Source of the DNA: Spongiactinospora rosea
Lineage (GTDB): Bacteria; Actinomycetota; Actinomycetes; Streptosporangiales; Streptosporangiaceae
DNA: 64,000 nucleotides
Assembly (NCBI RefSeq): GCF_003315795.1
Contig: NZ_QMEY01000010.1
Span: 62,001-126,000 of the forward strand
Reading direction: 5' to 3'
Position numbers and translations under genes: made by a program. Positions 16,775-25,108 of the stretch are shown in pieces. The notes beneath the pieces were generated by a model that was not told the origin of the DNA, ran no database searches, and was given only the letters and a program-made list of their open reading frames with translations. Position 1 is the first letter of the stretch, and each line of letters starts with the position of its first letter.

Positions 16775-18255
16775 GAAACGGCCTCCTTGGGGGTGGTGTT
16801 CTTCTGATTTCCTTCGGCATATCTGCGGTGCGTACCGGCCCGGTCGGCCTTTCCGCTCGGCGTGTACACGAGTTCCGGCACGACGGTGATCCGGCCCGGC
16901 ACCAGATGGGCCGGTACGCGGTCGCGCAGGAATTTCAGGACGTCGGCGGAAAGGTCATCGGCCGGCCACTGCGCGCGGGGCACGACGTAGGCGGCCAGGG
17001 TCGTGTGGTCGCCGGTGGCCACGCCGGCCACGGCCACCCCGCCCACCCCCGGATGGGCGGCCACCTGGCCCTCAACCTCGCCCGGATCGACCCGGACCCC
17101 GCGGATCTTCAGCTCGTGGTCGAGCCGGCCCTCGTGGACGAGCATGCCGCCGGGCAGCGTCGAGACCCGGTCACCGGTGCGGAAGTACCGGACGCCGTCG
17201 CGCTCGGCGAACCGCTCGGCGGTCGCCTCAGGCAGGCCGCGATAGCCCAGCGCCAGCGACGGGCCGCCGATCAGCAGCTCGCCGTCCGCGCCGATGTACT
17301 GCCTGACGTGCGGCAACGGGTGCCCGATCGGCACCTTGCCGGTGGCCGGCCCGGTGAGTTCGGCGGCGTGCGTGATCAGTGTGGTTTCGGTACATCCATA
17401 GGTGTTGATCAGACGAATGGTGTCCGTGCGGAGCTTTGTCCAGTCCGCGAGCCGGGCCGCGCTCACCGCCTCGCCGCCGATGACGACGAGCCGGACCATG
17501 GGGGGCAGCGCGGCCCGCTCGTCCACCAGGTGGCGGACGAGCTCGTGCCAGAACGCGGAGGGGAGGTCGAGCACGGTGACCCGCTCGGTCTCGATCGCGC
17601 GCAGCATCCGCCGGAACGACCCGGAGTGCGCGTCGTCGCTGAAGACCAGCGCCGCGCCCGTGGTGAGCGCGGGCAGGATCTCCTCCAGGCAGGTGTCCCA
17701 GTTCAGTGAGGCGAACTGGAGCACGCGGTCGGCGGGCGTGATGCCGAACAGCTCGCGCAGCGCGCCCGCCACCACGCCGATCGCCCGGCGCGGGGTGACC
17801 ACCGGCTTGGGCGCCCCGGTCGAGCCCGAGGTGAACAGGACGTACGCGGGGTCGTCGTCCGCGACAGGGGCCATTTCGCATGGTCCGGACCCGGGCCCGG
17901 GGAGGGCCACCTGACGCACGCCGTACGGGACAGCCCCGGTGCCGATCGCCGCCGTGCAGCCGCTCGCGGCGATCAGTTCGTGCTGCCTGGCCGGCGGGTG
18001 CATCGGGTCGATGGGCACGTACGTGCCGCCCGCCGCCAGTACGCCGAGCAGCGCGACCACCGTGGCCGGGGCGCGAACCGCCGGTACCGCGACCGTTCCA
18101 GGCCGGGGCCCGAGCCGCCGTGCCGTCGCGCCGGCCCAGGCGTCCAGCTCGGCGTAGGTCAGGACGACCCCGCCGTGGACCAGCGCCGGCCGGTCCGGAT
18201 GGCGGGCCGCCGCCTCGGCGAAGGCCCTCATCACATCGTGCTGCGGATATGACAA
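16771..18255 (-). CDS. Stand-alone NRPS adenylation domain, predicted for a cationic (beta-lysine-like) amino acid
   Basis: A 494-residue A domain without C, T or TE domains. Core motifs: LFTSGSTGAPKPV (A3), NTYGCTETT (A5), YFRTGD (A7), GRLDHELKIRGVRVDPGEVE (A8), TPSGKADR (A10). Manual alignment to GrsA gives pocket residues D-T-E-A-V-G-T-L-I-K. Glu at the position of GrsA 239 is common in domains for basic amino acids. The start is TTG at 18255: AAAGAGG lies 6 bases before it, while the next ATG (18231) has no ribosome binding site. It is the first gene of the operon. Confidence 0.91.
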   Translation of the reverse strand: MSYPQHDVMRAFAEAAARHPDRPALVHGGVVLTYAELDAWAGATARRLGPRPGTVAVPAVRAPATVVALLGVLAAGGTYVPIDPMHPPARQHELIAASGCTAAIGTGAVPYGVRQVALPGPGSGPCEMAPVADDDPAYVLFTSGSTGAPKPVVTPRRAIGVVAGALRELFGITPADRVLQFASLNWDTCLEEILPALTTGAALVFSDDAHSGSFRRMLRAIETERVTVLDLPSAFWHELVRHLVDERAALPPMVRLVVIGGEAVSAARLADWTKLRTDTIRLINTYGCTETTLITHAAELTGPATGKVPIGHPLPHVRQYIGADGELLIGGPSLALGYRGLPEATAERFAERDGVRYFRTGDRVSTLPGGMLVHEGRLDHELKIRGVRVDPGEVEGQVAAHPGVGGVAVAGVATGDHTTLAAYVVPRAQWPADDLSADVLKFLRDRVPAHLVPGRITVVPELVYTPSGKADRAGTHRRYAEGNQKNTTPKEAVS

Positions 18256-18521
18256 TGCTGCCTCTTTCCGGAAGGGACGCGGACTGCGGGAAAGGCGATC
18301 CGGCGCCGGCCGCAGGGCGATTTCTTCGGCCCGTGGCCCCTCATATGAGCCGCGCGACCCCTCATATGAACCGTCGAGAAGGTTTGAACTGTCGGATGCG
18401 GGCTCAGCGTGCCGGGATACGCTGCACGTCGGCCTGATCCGGTCAGGATTTCGGCTGGACTGCGACTTGTGCCTCTCCTATGACTGCCGGTAATCGCATT
18501 CGCAAGGAAGAAGGGAGCGAC
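18256..18521. promoter_or_regulatory. Divergent control region between operon and SARP gene
   Basis: A 266-bp non-coding region. Its most striking feature is a tandem repeat: CCCCTCATATGA at 18337-18348 and 18358-18369, period 21 bp, each with an 8-bp TCATATGA palindrome and matching flanks (15 of 17). SARP activators bind direct repeats spaced by about two helix turns near -35, so this is a candidate SARP site. No clear -10 was found. Confidence 0.55.
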
Positions 18522-20351
18522 ATGTCGGCACAAGCACAAGCGCCAGAGCAGCGGCCCACGCTGATGATCGGATTACTCGGTTCGGTCCGGGCCTGGGAGA
18601 AAGGCCAGGAGATCTCGCTCGGGCCGCCCCGGCAGCGGGCCGCCTTCGCGCTGCTCGCGCTGGACGCGGGCCGGGTCGTCGCGATGGAACGGCTGATCGA
18701 CGGACTGTGGGGCGAACGGGCCCCGGCGGGCGCGCGCAGCCTCGTCCAGGGGTACGTCTCGCGGCTGCGGGTGGCCCTCGGGCGGGCCGGCGTGACGATC
18801 GCGTACTCCCCGCAGGGATACCTGCTCACCCTCCCCGCCGAACAGGTCGATGTCCACGAATTCCGAGTTTCGGTCGGCAAGGCGCGGGCCGCCGAGACCG
18901 ACGAGGCGCGGGCCGCCGGGCTGCGGCACGCGCTGGAACTGTGGCGGGGCGAGCCGCTGACCGGGATCTCCGGCGGGGAACTGCTGGACCGGCTGCGCGA
19001 CTCCCTCGACGAGGAACGGCTGGCGATCACCGAGGAGTGCCTGAACGCCGAGGTCCGCGCCGGGCACGACGCCACGCTGGTGCCCGAGCTGATCACGCTG
19101 GTCGCCGAGCACCCGTTCCGGGAGCGGCTGGTCGCGCTGCTGATGCTGGCGCTCTGCCGCACCGGGCGGCGGGTGGACGCGCTGGAACGGTACGAGCGCA
19201 CCCGCCGCAGGCTGGTGGACGAGCTGGGCCTGGACCCCGGACCGGAGCTCCGGCAGTTGCGGCAGCGCATCCTGCGCGGGAACGTTCCCGCCGGCCGCTC
19301 CCCGACTCTGTACGCGGTCCCCGATGCCGGTCCCGAGCCCGCCGCGGTGCCCGCGCAGCTCCCGCCCGACCCCGGCCAGTTCACCGGCCGGGCGCGCGAA
19401 CTGCGCCTGCTGGACTCGGCCGCCGCTGATGGCGAGGCGGCGTCGATCGCGGTGGTGACCGGAGGCGGCGGGGTCGGCAAGACCGCGCTGGCCGTGCACT
19501 GGGGCCACCGGGTCCGCGCCCGCTTCCCGGACGGCCAGCTCTACGTTGACCTGCACGGATACTCGCCGGAACGGCCGCTGCGCCCGCTCCGGGCCCTCGG
19601 CCGACTGCTGCGCGCGCTCGGCGTACCGGCCGATCGGGTCCCCGACACCGTCGAGGAGGCCACCGCCGCCTACCGCAGCCTGCTCGCCGACCGGCGGGTC
19701 CTGGTGATCCTGGACAACGCCGCCTCCGAGGAGCAGGTCCGCCCGCTGCTGCCCGGCGGCGGGCGCTGCGCCACGGTGATCACCAGCCGGGAACGCCTGG
19801 CCGGGGTCGTCGCCAGGGACGGCGCGCTGCCCGTACCGCTCGGCCTGCTGGCCCCCGACGAGGCGGGCGCGCTGTTCGGCAAGATCCTCGGCCACGAACG
19901 CCTGTCCGCCGACCGGGACGCCGCCACCGAACTCGCCCGTGCCTGCGGCTACCTGCCGCTCGCGCTGCGCATCGCCGCGGCGGGCATCCTGTCCCGGCCG
20001 GGCGCGGACGTCGGTGATCAGGTACGCAGGCTGACCGGTCCGCGATTAGCCACCCTCTCCCTGAACGGAGACCCACGCGCGGCCGTCCGCGCCGCCTTCG
20101 ACCTGTCCTACCAGCGCCTGGACCCGCCGTCCCGCCGCCTGTTCCGCCTGCTCGGCCTGATCCCGCACCCCGCCTTCACCGCGGGCGAGGCCGCCGCCCT
20201 GACCGGTACCGCCCCCGCCGAGACCGAACGCCTGCTCGGCGGCCTCGCCGCCGCCCACCTCATCGAGGAGTGCGCGCCCGGCCGCTACACCTTCCACGAC
20301 CTGATGCGCGAGTACGCCCGCGACCGCGCCCTGAACGTCCTGGCCGACTGA
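18522..20351 (+). CDS. SARP-family activator with NB-ARC ATPase domain (AfsR/DnrI type)
   Basis: A 609-residue regulator. An OmpR-like winged-helix domain (about residues 15-95) and bacterial activation domain (about 95-250, with DVHEFRVSVGKA and ELWRGEPL) form the SARP part. It is followed by an NB-ARC module: Walker A GGGGVGKTALAVHW, Walker B VLVILDNA and CGYLPLALRIAA. The TPR tail of full AfsR is missing. The ATG at 18522 is preceded by GAAGGGAG; 14 codons upstream are also open. Divergent from the 12-kb operon, so it is the likely pathway activator. Confidence 0.92.
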   Translation: MSAQAQAPEQRPTLMIGLLGSVRAWEKGQEISLGPPRQRAAFALLALDAGRVVAMERLIDGLWGERAPAGARSLVQGYVSRLRVALGRAGVTIAYSPQGYLLTLPAEQVDVHEFRVSVGKARAAETDEARAAGLRHALELWRGEPLTGISGGELLDRLRDSLDEERLAITEECLNAEVRAGHDATLVPELITLVAEHPFRERLVALLMLALCRTGRRVDALERYERTRRRLVDELGLDPGPELRQLRQRILRGNVPAGRSPTLYAVPDAGPEPAAVPAQLPPDPGQFTGRARELRLLDSAAADGEAASIAVVTGGGGVGKTALAVHWGHRVRARFPDGQLYVDLHGYSPERPLRPLRALGRLLRALGVPADRVPDTVEEATAAYRSLLADRRVLVILDNAASEEQVRPLLPGGGRCATVITSRERLAGVVARDGALPVPLGLLAPDEAGALFGKILGHERLSADRDAATELARACGYLPLALRIAAAGILSRPGADVGDQVRRLTGPRLATLSLNGDPRAAVRAAFDLSYQRLDPPSRRLFRLLGLIPHPAFTAGEAAALTGTAPAETERLLGGLAAAHLIEECAPGRYTFHDLMREYARDRALNVLAD

Positions 20352-20415
20352 GCACTGGGGCGGTGACGGGCTCGGATGCGTATGATCGCCGTTGGGCGGC
20401 AGCGAGGAGGCGGAC

Positions 20416-21762
20416 GTGGCCGAGCCGTTACGGCCGGGCGACCCGGATCAGGTGGGCGCGCACCGGCTGCTCGGGCGGCTCGGTGATGGTGGGCAGGGGA
20501 TCGTCTACCTGGGGGAGGGGCCCGCCGGGCGGGTGGCGGTGAAGGTCCTGCGCGGCGACGGTGCCGATGGCCGGGCCCGCGAGCGGCTGGCCAGGGAGAT
20601 CGCGGCGGCGCGGAGCGTCGCGCCGTTCTGTGTGGCGCGGATCGTGGACGCCGATCCGCTGGCCGATCCGCCGTACCTGGTCAGCGAGTACGTCGAAGGG
20701 CCGTCGCTGGCCCGGGCGGGCGTACGCGCAGGGGCCGACCTCCAGCGCCTCGCGGTGGCCACGGCCACGGCGCTGGCGGCCGTCCACCGGGCCGGGGTGG
20801 TCCACCGGGACTTCAAGCCGGGCAACGTCCTGCTCGGCCCGGACGGGCCGCGCGTGATCGACTTCGGGATCGCCCGCTCGCTCACCGACCCGACGACCCA
20901 GACCAGCCAGGTTCTCGGGACGCCCAGCTTCATGGCCCCGGAGCAGTTCGCGGGGCACAAGGCGGCACCGCCCGCCGACGTGTTCGCCTGGGGCTGTGTG
21001 ATGTTGTACGCGGCCACCGGGCTGCCGCCGTTCGGCAGTGACACGATCCCGGCGGTCATGCACCGGATCCTCACCGGCGAACCGGACGTCTCGGTACTTG
21101 AGGAGCCGCTGCGCTCGATCGTCCGCGCCGCCCTGGCCAAGGACCCGGCCGCCCGGCCCACGATGGTGGACATCTGCCTCGGCCTGATGGGCACCCCCGC
21201 CTCCGAACCGCCGCCCACGAAGGTGGTGGACCGGGAGCGGATCGTGCAGCGGGTGGCGGTCGGCGGCGCGGTGGTGGCCGTGGCCGTCGCGGTGACCGTC
21301 GCGCTCGTCGTACTCCCGCGCGGCGCCACCGCCGTACCCCCCACGACCACGCCCACCGTGACCCCTGTCGCGACGCCGACGCCGACTCCGGCGCCCACCC
21401 CGACCCCGACCCCGACGTCGGCGCTGCGCACCTTCCCCGCCGCCTTCAGGGGCACCTGGCAGGGGGACGTCGATTACGCCCCGGGCGCGAGCGACAGACT
21501 GCGCCTCGACGTCTCGGCCGAGCAGATCACCGAGCACTACCTGGAGTACCGCTGCGTCGCCACCTCCCGCCTGGTCAAGGTGGTGGGCGAGGTCGCCACC
21601 CTGAAGCGGGCGACGATGCGCGGCAACTGCCCGCGCAACGGCTCCATCACCTTGACCCTGGGCCAGGGTGTTCTGGATTTCAACTACAGCGGCCACGGCG
21701 AGAACAAGATCACTCGCACCATCGATTTCGCCATCCTCGGCACACTGACCAGGCCCGGCTGA
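20416..21762 (+). CDS. Membrane Ser/Thr protein kinase with Pro/Thr linker and extracytoplasmic domain
   Basis: A 448-residue PknB-like kinase. GRLGDGGQGIVYLG is the glycine loop, AVKVL holds Lys43, HRDFKPGNV is the catalytic loop, IDFGIA the DFG motif and GTPSFMAPEQF the APE motif. One transmembrane segment lies near residues 275-300, then a Pro/Thr-rich linker of TPTPT repeats and a C-terminal domain of about 110 residues with two cysteines that I do not recognise. GTG at 20416 is used because GAGGAGG is 5 bases upstream. It may sense an outside signal. Confidence 0.9.
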   Translation: MAEPLRPGDPDQVGAHRLLGRLGDGGQGIVYLGEGPAGRVAVKVLRGDGADGRARERLAREIAAARSVAPFCVARIVDADPLADPPYLVSEYVEGPSLARAGVRAGADLQRLAVATATALAAVHRAGVVHRDFKPGNVLLGPDGPRVIDFGIARSLTDPTTQTSQVLGTPSFMAPEQFAGHKAAPPADVFAWGCVMLYAATGLPPFGSDTIPAVMHRILTGEPDVSVLEEPLRSIVRAALAKDPAARPTMVDICLGLMGTPASEPPPTKVVDRERIVQRVAVGGAVVAVAVAVTVALVVLPRGATAVPPTTTPTVTPVATPTPTPAPTPTPTPTSALRTFPAAFRGTWQGDVDYAPGASDRLRLDVSAEQITEHYLEYRCVATSRLVKVVGEVATLKRATMRGNCPRNGSITLTLGQGVLDFNYSGHGENKITRTIDFAILGTLTRPG

Positions 21763-21765
21763 CCA

Positions 21766-22920
21766 CTAGCAGAATTCGGCGCTCAGCACGTCGTTGAAGA
21801 GGCTCAGCGGCGCCCAGTCACCATTGACCTGGGTGGCCAGGCGGTGCTTGCCGTCCAGGGTGCCCATGGCGTAGTTCCAGGAGCCGTAGGTGGCGCCGCC
21901 GTTGCCCCAGACGCTCACCCCGCAGGGCAGTTTCTGAGTGAAGACGCCCAGACCGTACCTGGTGTCGGGAAGCCAGCCGGAGTTGTCGGTGGAGACGGTG
22001 GTGAGCATCTCGCGGAGCTGCGCGGCCGGAAGCAGCCGGCCGCCGAACAGGGCGGAGAAGAAGCGGTTGAGGTCGCCGGCGGTGGAGATCAGGCCGCCGG
22101 CGGTCCAGGTGGAGGATTGGTTCATCTCGGTGGCGTCGTAGATGACCGGGTTCGGGTCCTGGGAGTACAGGGTGGAGTAGTGCACCGGGTGCGGACCCCG
22201 GATCTTGGAGCCGGTGCCGGGCAGGGAGGTGCCGGTCAGGCGCAGCGGACGGATGACGATCCGGTTCAGCTCCTGGGCGAAGGGGCGTCCGGTCACCTTC
22301 TCGACGATCATGGCGGCGAGAATGTAGTTGGTGTTGGAGTACCAGAAGCGCTCGCCGGGCTGGTTGACCGGCGGGTGCTTGAGGGCGATCTTCATCAGTT
22401 GCTCGGGGGTGTAGGTGTCGTAGCGGTGCTCGAACCATTCCTCGCCCACGCCGAGCCGGACGAAGTCGGGGTCGTGGGTGTAGGCGTACAGGCCGCTGGT
22501 CTGGTTGAGCAACTGCCGGATGGTGATCTTGTCGGCTTGGTAGGCGGTGCCGGTGAACAGGCCGGGCAGGTGCTGTCCCACGGCGTCGTCCAGGCCCAGC
22601 CTGCCCTCCGAGACCAGCTTGAGCACCACGGTCGAGGTGAACGCCTTGGTGGCGCTGCCGATGCGGAAGCGCTCGTTATGGTGACGCCTGCGGCCGGTCT
22701 CGGTGTCGGACATTCCCGCGGTACCGGACCACACCTGCCGGCCGTCACGGATCTCGGCGATCATTCCGGGCGTGAGCTTGTTGGTCACGGCCTGCTCAAG
22801 CACACGCTGCACCTCGGGGTGGCCGGGGGCGGGCGACGCGGAGGCGGGCAAAGCCGTGGTGACCAGGCTCGCGGCGATGAGCAGGCTTGCTTGTGCGGCT
22901 TTCGCGGCTTTTGCGAACAT
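21766..22920 (-). CDS. Secreted serine hydrolase (class C beta-lactamase/DD-peptidase fold)
   Basis: A 384-residue exported protein of the beta-lactamase family (Pfam Beta-lactamase). A signal peptide of about 29 residues ends at ASA. Ser89 in GSATK is the SxxK nucleophile, YSNTNY gives the YxN motif and GNGGATYG stands where HxG/KTG is expected. Such proteins are D-Ala-D-Ala carboxypeptidase- or esterase-like more often than true beta-lactamases. ATG at 22920 follows GGGAAGGGA. It converges on the kinase gene, with 3 bp between the stops. Confidence 0.89.
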   Translation of the reverse strand: MFAKAAKAAQASLLIAASLVTTALPASASPAPGHPEVQRVLEQAVTNKLTPGMIAEIRDGRQVWSGTAGMSDTETGRRRHHNERFRIGSATKAFTSTVVLKLVSEGRLGLDDAVGQHLPGLFTGTAYQADKITIRQLLNQTSGLYAYTHDPDFVRLGVGEEWFEHRYDTYTPEQLMKIALKHPPVNQPGERFWYSNTNYILAAMIVEKVTGRPFAQELNRIVIRPLRLTGTSLPGTGSKIRGPHPVHYSTLYSQDPNPVIYDATEMNQSSTWTAGGLISTAGDLNRFFSALFGGRLLPAAQLREMLTTVSTDNSGWLPDTRYGLGVFTQKLPCGVSVWGNGGATYGSWNYAMGTLDGKHRLATQVNGDWAPLSLFNDVLSAEFC

Positions 22921-22962
22921 CGAAATCGGTTCCCTTCCCACTAACCGTTCACAACATGCGAA

Positions 22963-22991
22963 AAGCTAGTTTGCGTTCACTCTATTGTCAA
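22963..22991 (-). promoter_or_regulatory. Sigma-70-type promoter of the serine hydrolase
   Basis: On the minus strand TTGACA (22986-22991), 17-bp spacer, then TAGCTT (22963-22968), about 43 bp before the ATG. The -35 is a perfect consensus match. Confidence 0.6.
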
Positions 22992-23123
22992 CGCTGAAGC
23001 ACGCTATATGAGGCTAATTGCAATGGCCTGAGCGTGAAAGCAAGGGGAAATACTTGCAATGAGATGGCGGCGAATGCAAGACTGGGCCGACCACATCGAC
23101 ACGAAGGGGAAGGGCTTTCGCCG

Positions 23124-23795
23124 ATGCCCGGAGGCAGGCTGAGTCAGCAGGAGCGCAGGCAGATCGGCGACGGGCTGGCGGAGGGGCTCACCTACACCGA
23201 GATCGCCCTCCGCCTGAACCGGCCGCTGTCCACCATCACCCGCGAGGTGGCCCGCAATGGCGGCCCCACCGGCTACCAGGCCGACCGGGCGCACGAGGCC
23301 ACCAAGGAGCGTGCCAAGCGGAGTCACCCTGCTCCGGGCGACCGCGACCCCACAGCGGTCAGCGAGCTGGAGGAGCGGTTCACCGGCATCCTGGCCGCCA
23401 CCGGCCTGTCCCGCATGACCGCCCGCGTGCTGGCGAGCCTCTACCTCACCGACAGCGGCAGCCTCACCGCCGCCGAGCTGACCCGGCGGCTCCAGGTCAG
23501 CCCCGCCTCGATCTCCAAGGCCATCGGCGAGCTGGAGCGGCAGGAGATGGTCAGGCGTGAGCGCGACCCACGCCGGCGTCGAGACCGCTACGTCATCGAC
23601 GCCGACGCCCTGTTCCGGGCCTGGGTGGTCGGCGCCCGCCAGAACACCCTGGTGGCCGACTTCGCCCGCCACGGCGCCCAGACCCTTGGTCCTACCTCAC
23701 CGGCGGGGATGCGGCTGCGCGAAGTCGGCGACTTCTTCGACCACCTCGGCCGGGCCATGGCGCGCGCGGCCGAGGAGTGGCGCCGGATTCACTGA
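23124..23795 (+). CDS. MarR/GbsR-like regulator with IS30-type N-terminal HTH
   Basis: A 223-residue regulator with two DNA-binding modules. The N-terminus (LSQQERRQIGDGL, EIALRLNRPLSTITREV) is the HTH_38 motif normally found in IS30 transposases. The C-terminal half is a winged helix of the MarR/GbsR type (LSRMTARVLASLYL, LQVSPASISKAIGELERQEMV, then the wing RERDPRRRRDRY). Start chosen at ATG 23124, preceded by GGGGAAGGG. It is divergent from the serine hydrolase, which it may control. This two-HTH layout occurs in actinobacteria but its function is little studied. Confidence 0.82.
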   Translation: MPGGRLSQQERRQIGDGLAEGLTYTEIALRLNRPLSTITREVARNGGPTGYQADRAHEATKERAKRSHPAPGDRDPTAVSELEERFTGILAATGLSRMTARVLASLYLTDSGSLTAAELTRRLQVSPASISKAIGELERQEMVRRERDPRRRRDRYVIDADALFRAWVVGARQNTLVADFARHGAQTLGPTSPAGMRLREVGDFFDHLGRAMARAAEEWRRIH

Positions 23796-23835
23796 TGCCG
23801 CATCGGGGAGGGGGTCTCTGATCGATCCCGCCAGG

Positions 23836-23858
23836 GGTCAGGTGCCGTCCACGCGGGC
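23836..23858 (+). repeat. 23-bp direct repeat copy 1 (3' end of the deaminase gene)
   Basis: Begins GGTCAGGTGCCGTCC and covers the deaminase stop codon. Identical to 24735-24757. Confidence 0.7.
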
Positions 23859-24608
23859 TCCGGCGTCCATCGGGACCACCGGATGCTGGGCGCCCTCCAG
23901 TAAGATCATCAGGTTCTTCGCCGGCACGTGGTAGCCCGCCCGCGGCTCCTTGCCCTGCCACCGCACGTACAGCCCGTCAGAGCTCGTCTTGACCTCTCCG
24001 GCGTTCAGGAAGTTCGGCGCGAACTCGTAGATGGGCCGCTCGTTCGCCATCGCGGCGTTGAGCTTCTTCCAGGCGTCGACCTGGTCCGGGTGCTCGTGGC
24101 TGTACATCACGGTCGCGTTGGGCGCCATGGTGGCCAGCCACACGATGCACGAATCGGCCTGCCGGATGCCCCGCGTCCCGCACGGCGACAGCTCGACGTA
24201 GATCCGGGTGATCGCCTCGATGCCCTCGCCCAGCAGGTTGTAGGCGTGCGCTATGGCGCTGCGTTCGGCGTGTACCTTCCCTTCGGGCGAGTCGTCGCTC
24301 TGGCTCCAGCCGGGGGCGTCGGCCACGATGAAGCCGTTGCCCTGGCGTTTGACCACCTCCACCACGGCGAAGCAGGAGGCGTTGCCCCAGGTCGGTTTGG
24401 CGGCGGTGCTCTTCTCACGCTGCAGGGCGACCTGCGCGGAACGGTTCTGCGCGCACTTGGCGGCGAGGTCGTTGATCCCGTGCTGGTTGGTCCAGGCGAG
24501 CCACGTCTGGAACGCTCCCTGCGCGGCCGCGCTGTTCCCCGGAGGCGGAGGCGGCGGGTGAACGCCTCCGGCGAACCGGGATGTCAGTTGGATCGTGCAT
24601 ATTCCCAT
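23838..24608 (-). CDS. Deaminase-fold protein (nucleic acid/nucleotide deaminase-like)
   Basis: A 256-residue protein with a zinc deaminase signature: H113-A-E115 (KVHAERSAIAHAY) and C143/C154 in SPCGTRGIRQADSC. This HAE plus PC(x10)C arrangement is that of the cytidine deaminase superfamily, and closest in feel to deaminase domains of bacterial toxins and related cytosolic proteins. A PPPPPP stretch near residue 20 may be a linker. No signal peptide. The ATG at 24608 is preceded by a GGGGGG run. Substrate unknown. Its final 23 bp are duplicated at 24735-24757. Confidence 0.65.
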   Translation of the reverse strand: MGICTIQLTSRFAGGVHPPPPPPGNSAAAQGAFQTWLAWTNQHGINDLAAKCAQNRSAQVALQREKSTAAKPTWGNASCFAVVEVVKRQGNGFIVADAPGWSQSDDSPEGKVHAERSAIAHAYNLLGEGIEAITRIYVELSPCGTRGIRQADSCIVWLATMAPNATVMYSHEHPDQVDAWKKLNAAMANERPIYEFAPNFLNAGEVKTSSDGLYVRWQGKEPRAGYHVPAKNLMILLEGAQHPVVPMDAGARVDGT

Positions 24609-24734
24609 GGACGTTCGTCCCCCCACCCCCGACCCGATTTACTCTGAGTAACCGCACGATATGTCGCTATAACACGTTAAGCAATGGCAATATCACATAC
24701 TGTCCGCATCCGGACTTCGCCGAGGTCAGCGCAC

Positions 24735-24757
24735 GGTCAGGTGCCGTCCACGCGGGC
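24735..24757 (+). repeat. 23-bp direct repeat copy 2
   Basis: Exact copy of the deaminase 3' end. Read on the minus strand it again ends in ARVDGT and a stop, so it may be the scar of a second, deleted deaminase gene. Confidence 0.65.
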
Positions 24758-24844
24758 GGCGGCGAGCACTTTACCTGCACGATGGCGGTGGCGAGTGTGG
24801 GTGGTCCGGGGCCGGCAGGGTTCGCCGGGACGGGTTCAGGCCCC

Positions 24845-24925
24845 GTTGCTGCCCTCACAAGGCCGGTCACCTGTGCAAGGCCATCGCAGTCCCGCAAAAC
24901 TATGAAGTCGCCCGACGATGAAAAA
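24845..24925 (+). pseudogene. Relic of IS5-like transposase, C-terminal end
   Basis: Translation from 24859 reads KAGHLCKAIAVPQNYEVA, nearly the same as the C-terminus of the transposase relic at 31054-31796 (KAGHLCKAIAVLQNYEAA), in the opposite orientation. DNA similarity continues past the stop into GATGAAAA, which lies in the terminal repeat of that element. The rest of the gene is gone. Confidence 0.75.
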
Positions 24926-24969
24926 AATCGCTGCCTCGAAGATCGTCGGGGTTCGCTTCCGTCGGCCTA

Positions 24970-24995
24970 GTAACTGACCGATCTTCGAGCCAATA
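24970..24995 (-). mobile_element. IS630-like terminal end, left side of the cassette
   Basis: Read on the minus strand from a TA dinucleotide (24994-24995), TTGGCTCGAAGATCGGTCAG matches the end at 30743-30769, which follows its own TA as CTGACTCGCAGATCGGTCAG. The two ends are inverted and enclose the peptide cassette. IS630/Tc1 elements insert at TA. Confidence 0.5.
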
Positions 24996-25108
24996 CCCAA
25001 CAGTGCGTTGCCATCGGTCGCCACCCAGGCTGATCGCTCGGCATCGACATCTGCTGAGGCGTGCAGTGCATAAAACGACTACCCCAATTTAGGTCGTGGA
25101 TCCAGGCT

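Noticed and set aside
21766..22920. True beta-lactamase resistance gene
   Set aside because: The SxxK and YxN motifs are shared with esterases and DD-peptidases and the third motif is degenerate; resistance cannot be claimed.
24699..24715. 17-base string shared with 31793-31809 considered as attachment sites
   Set aside because: There is no integrase gene, and the string at 31.8 kb is part of a local inverted repeat, so I only note it as a border feature.
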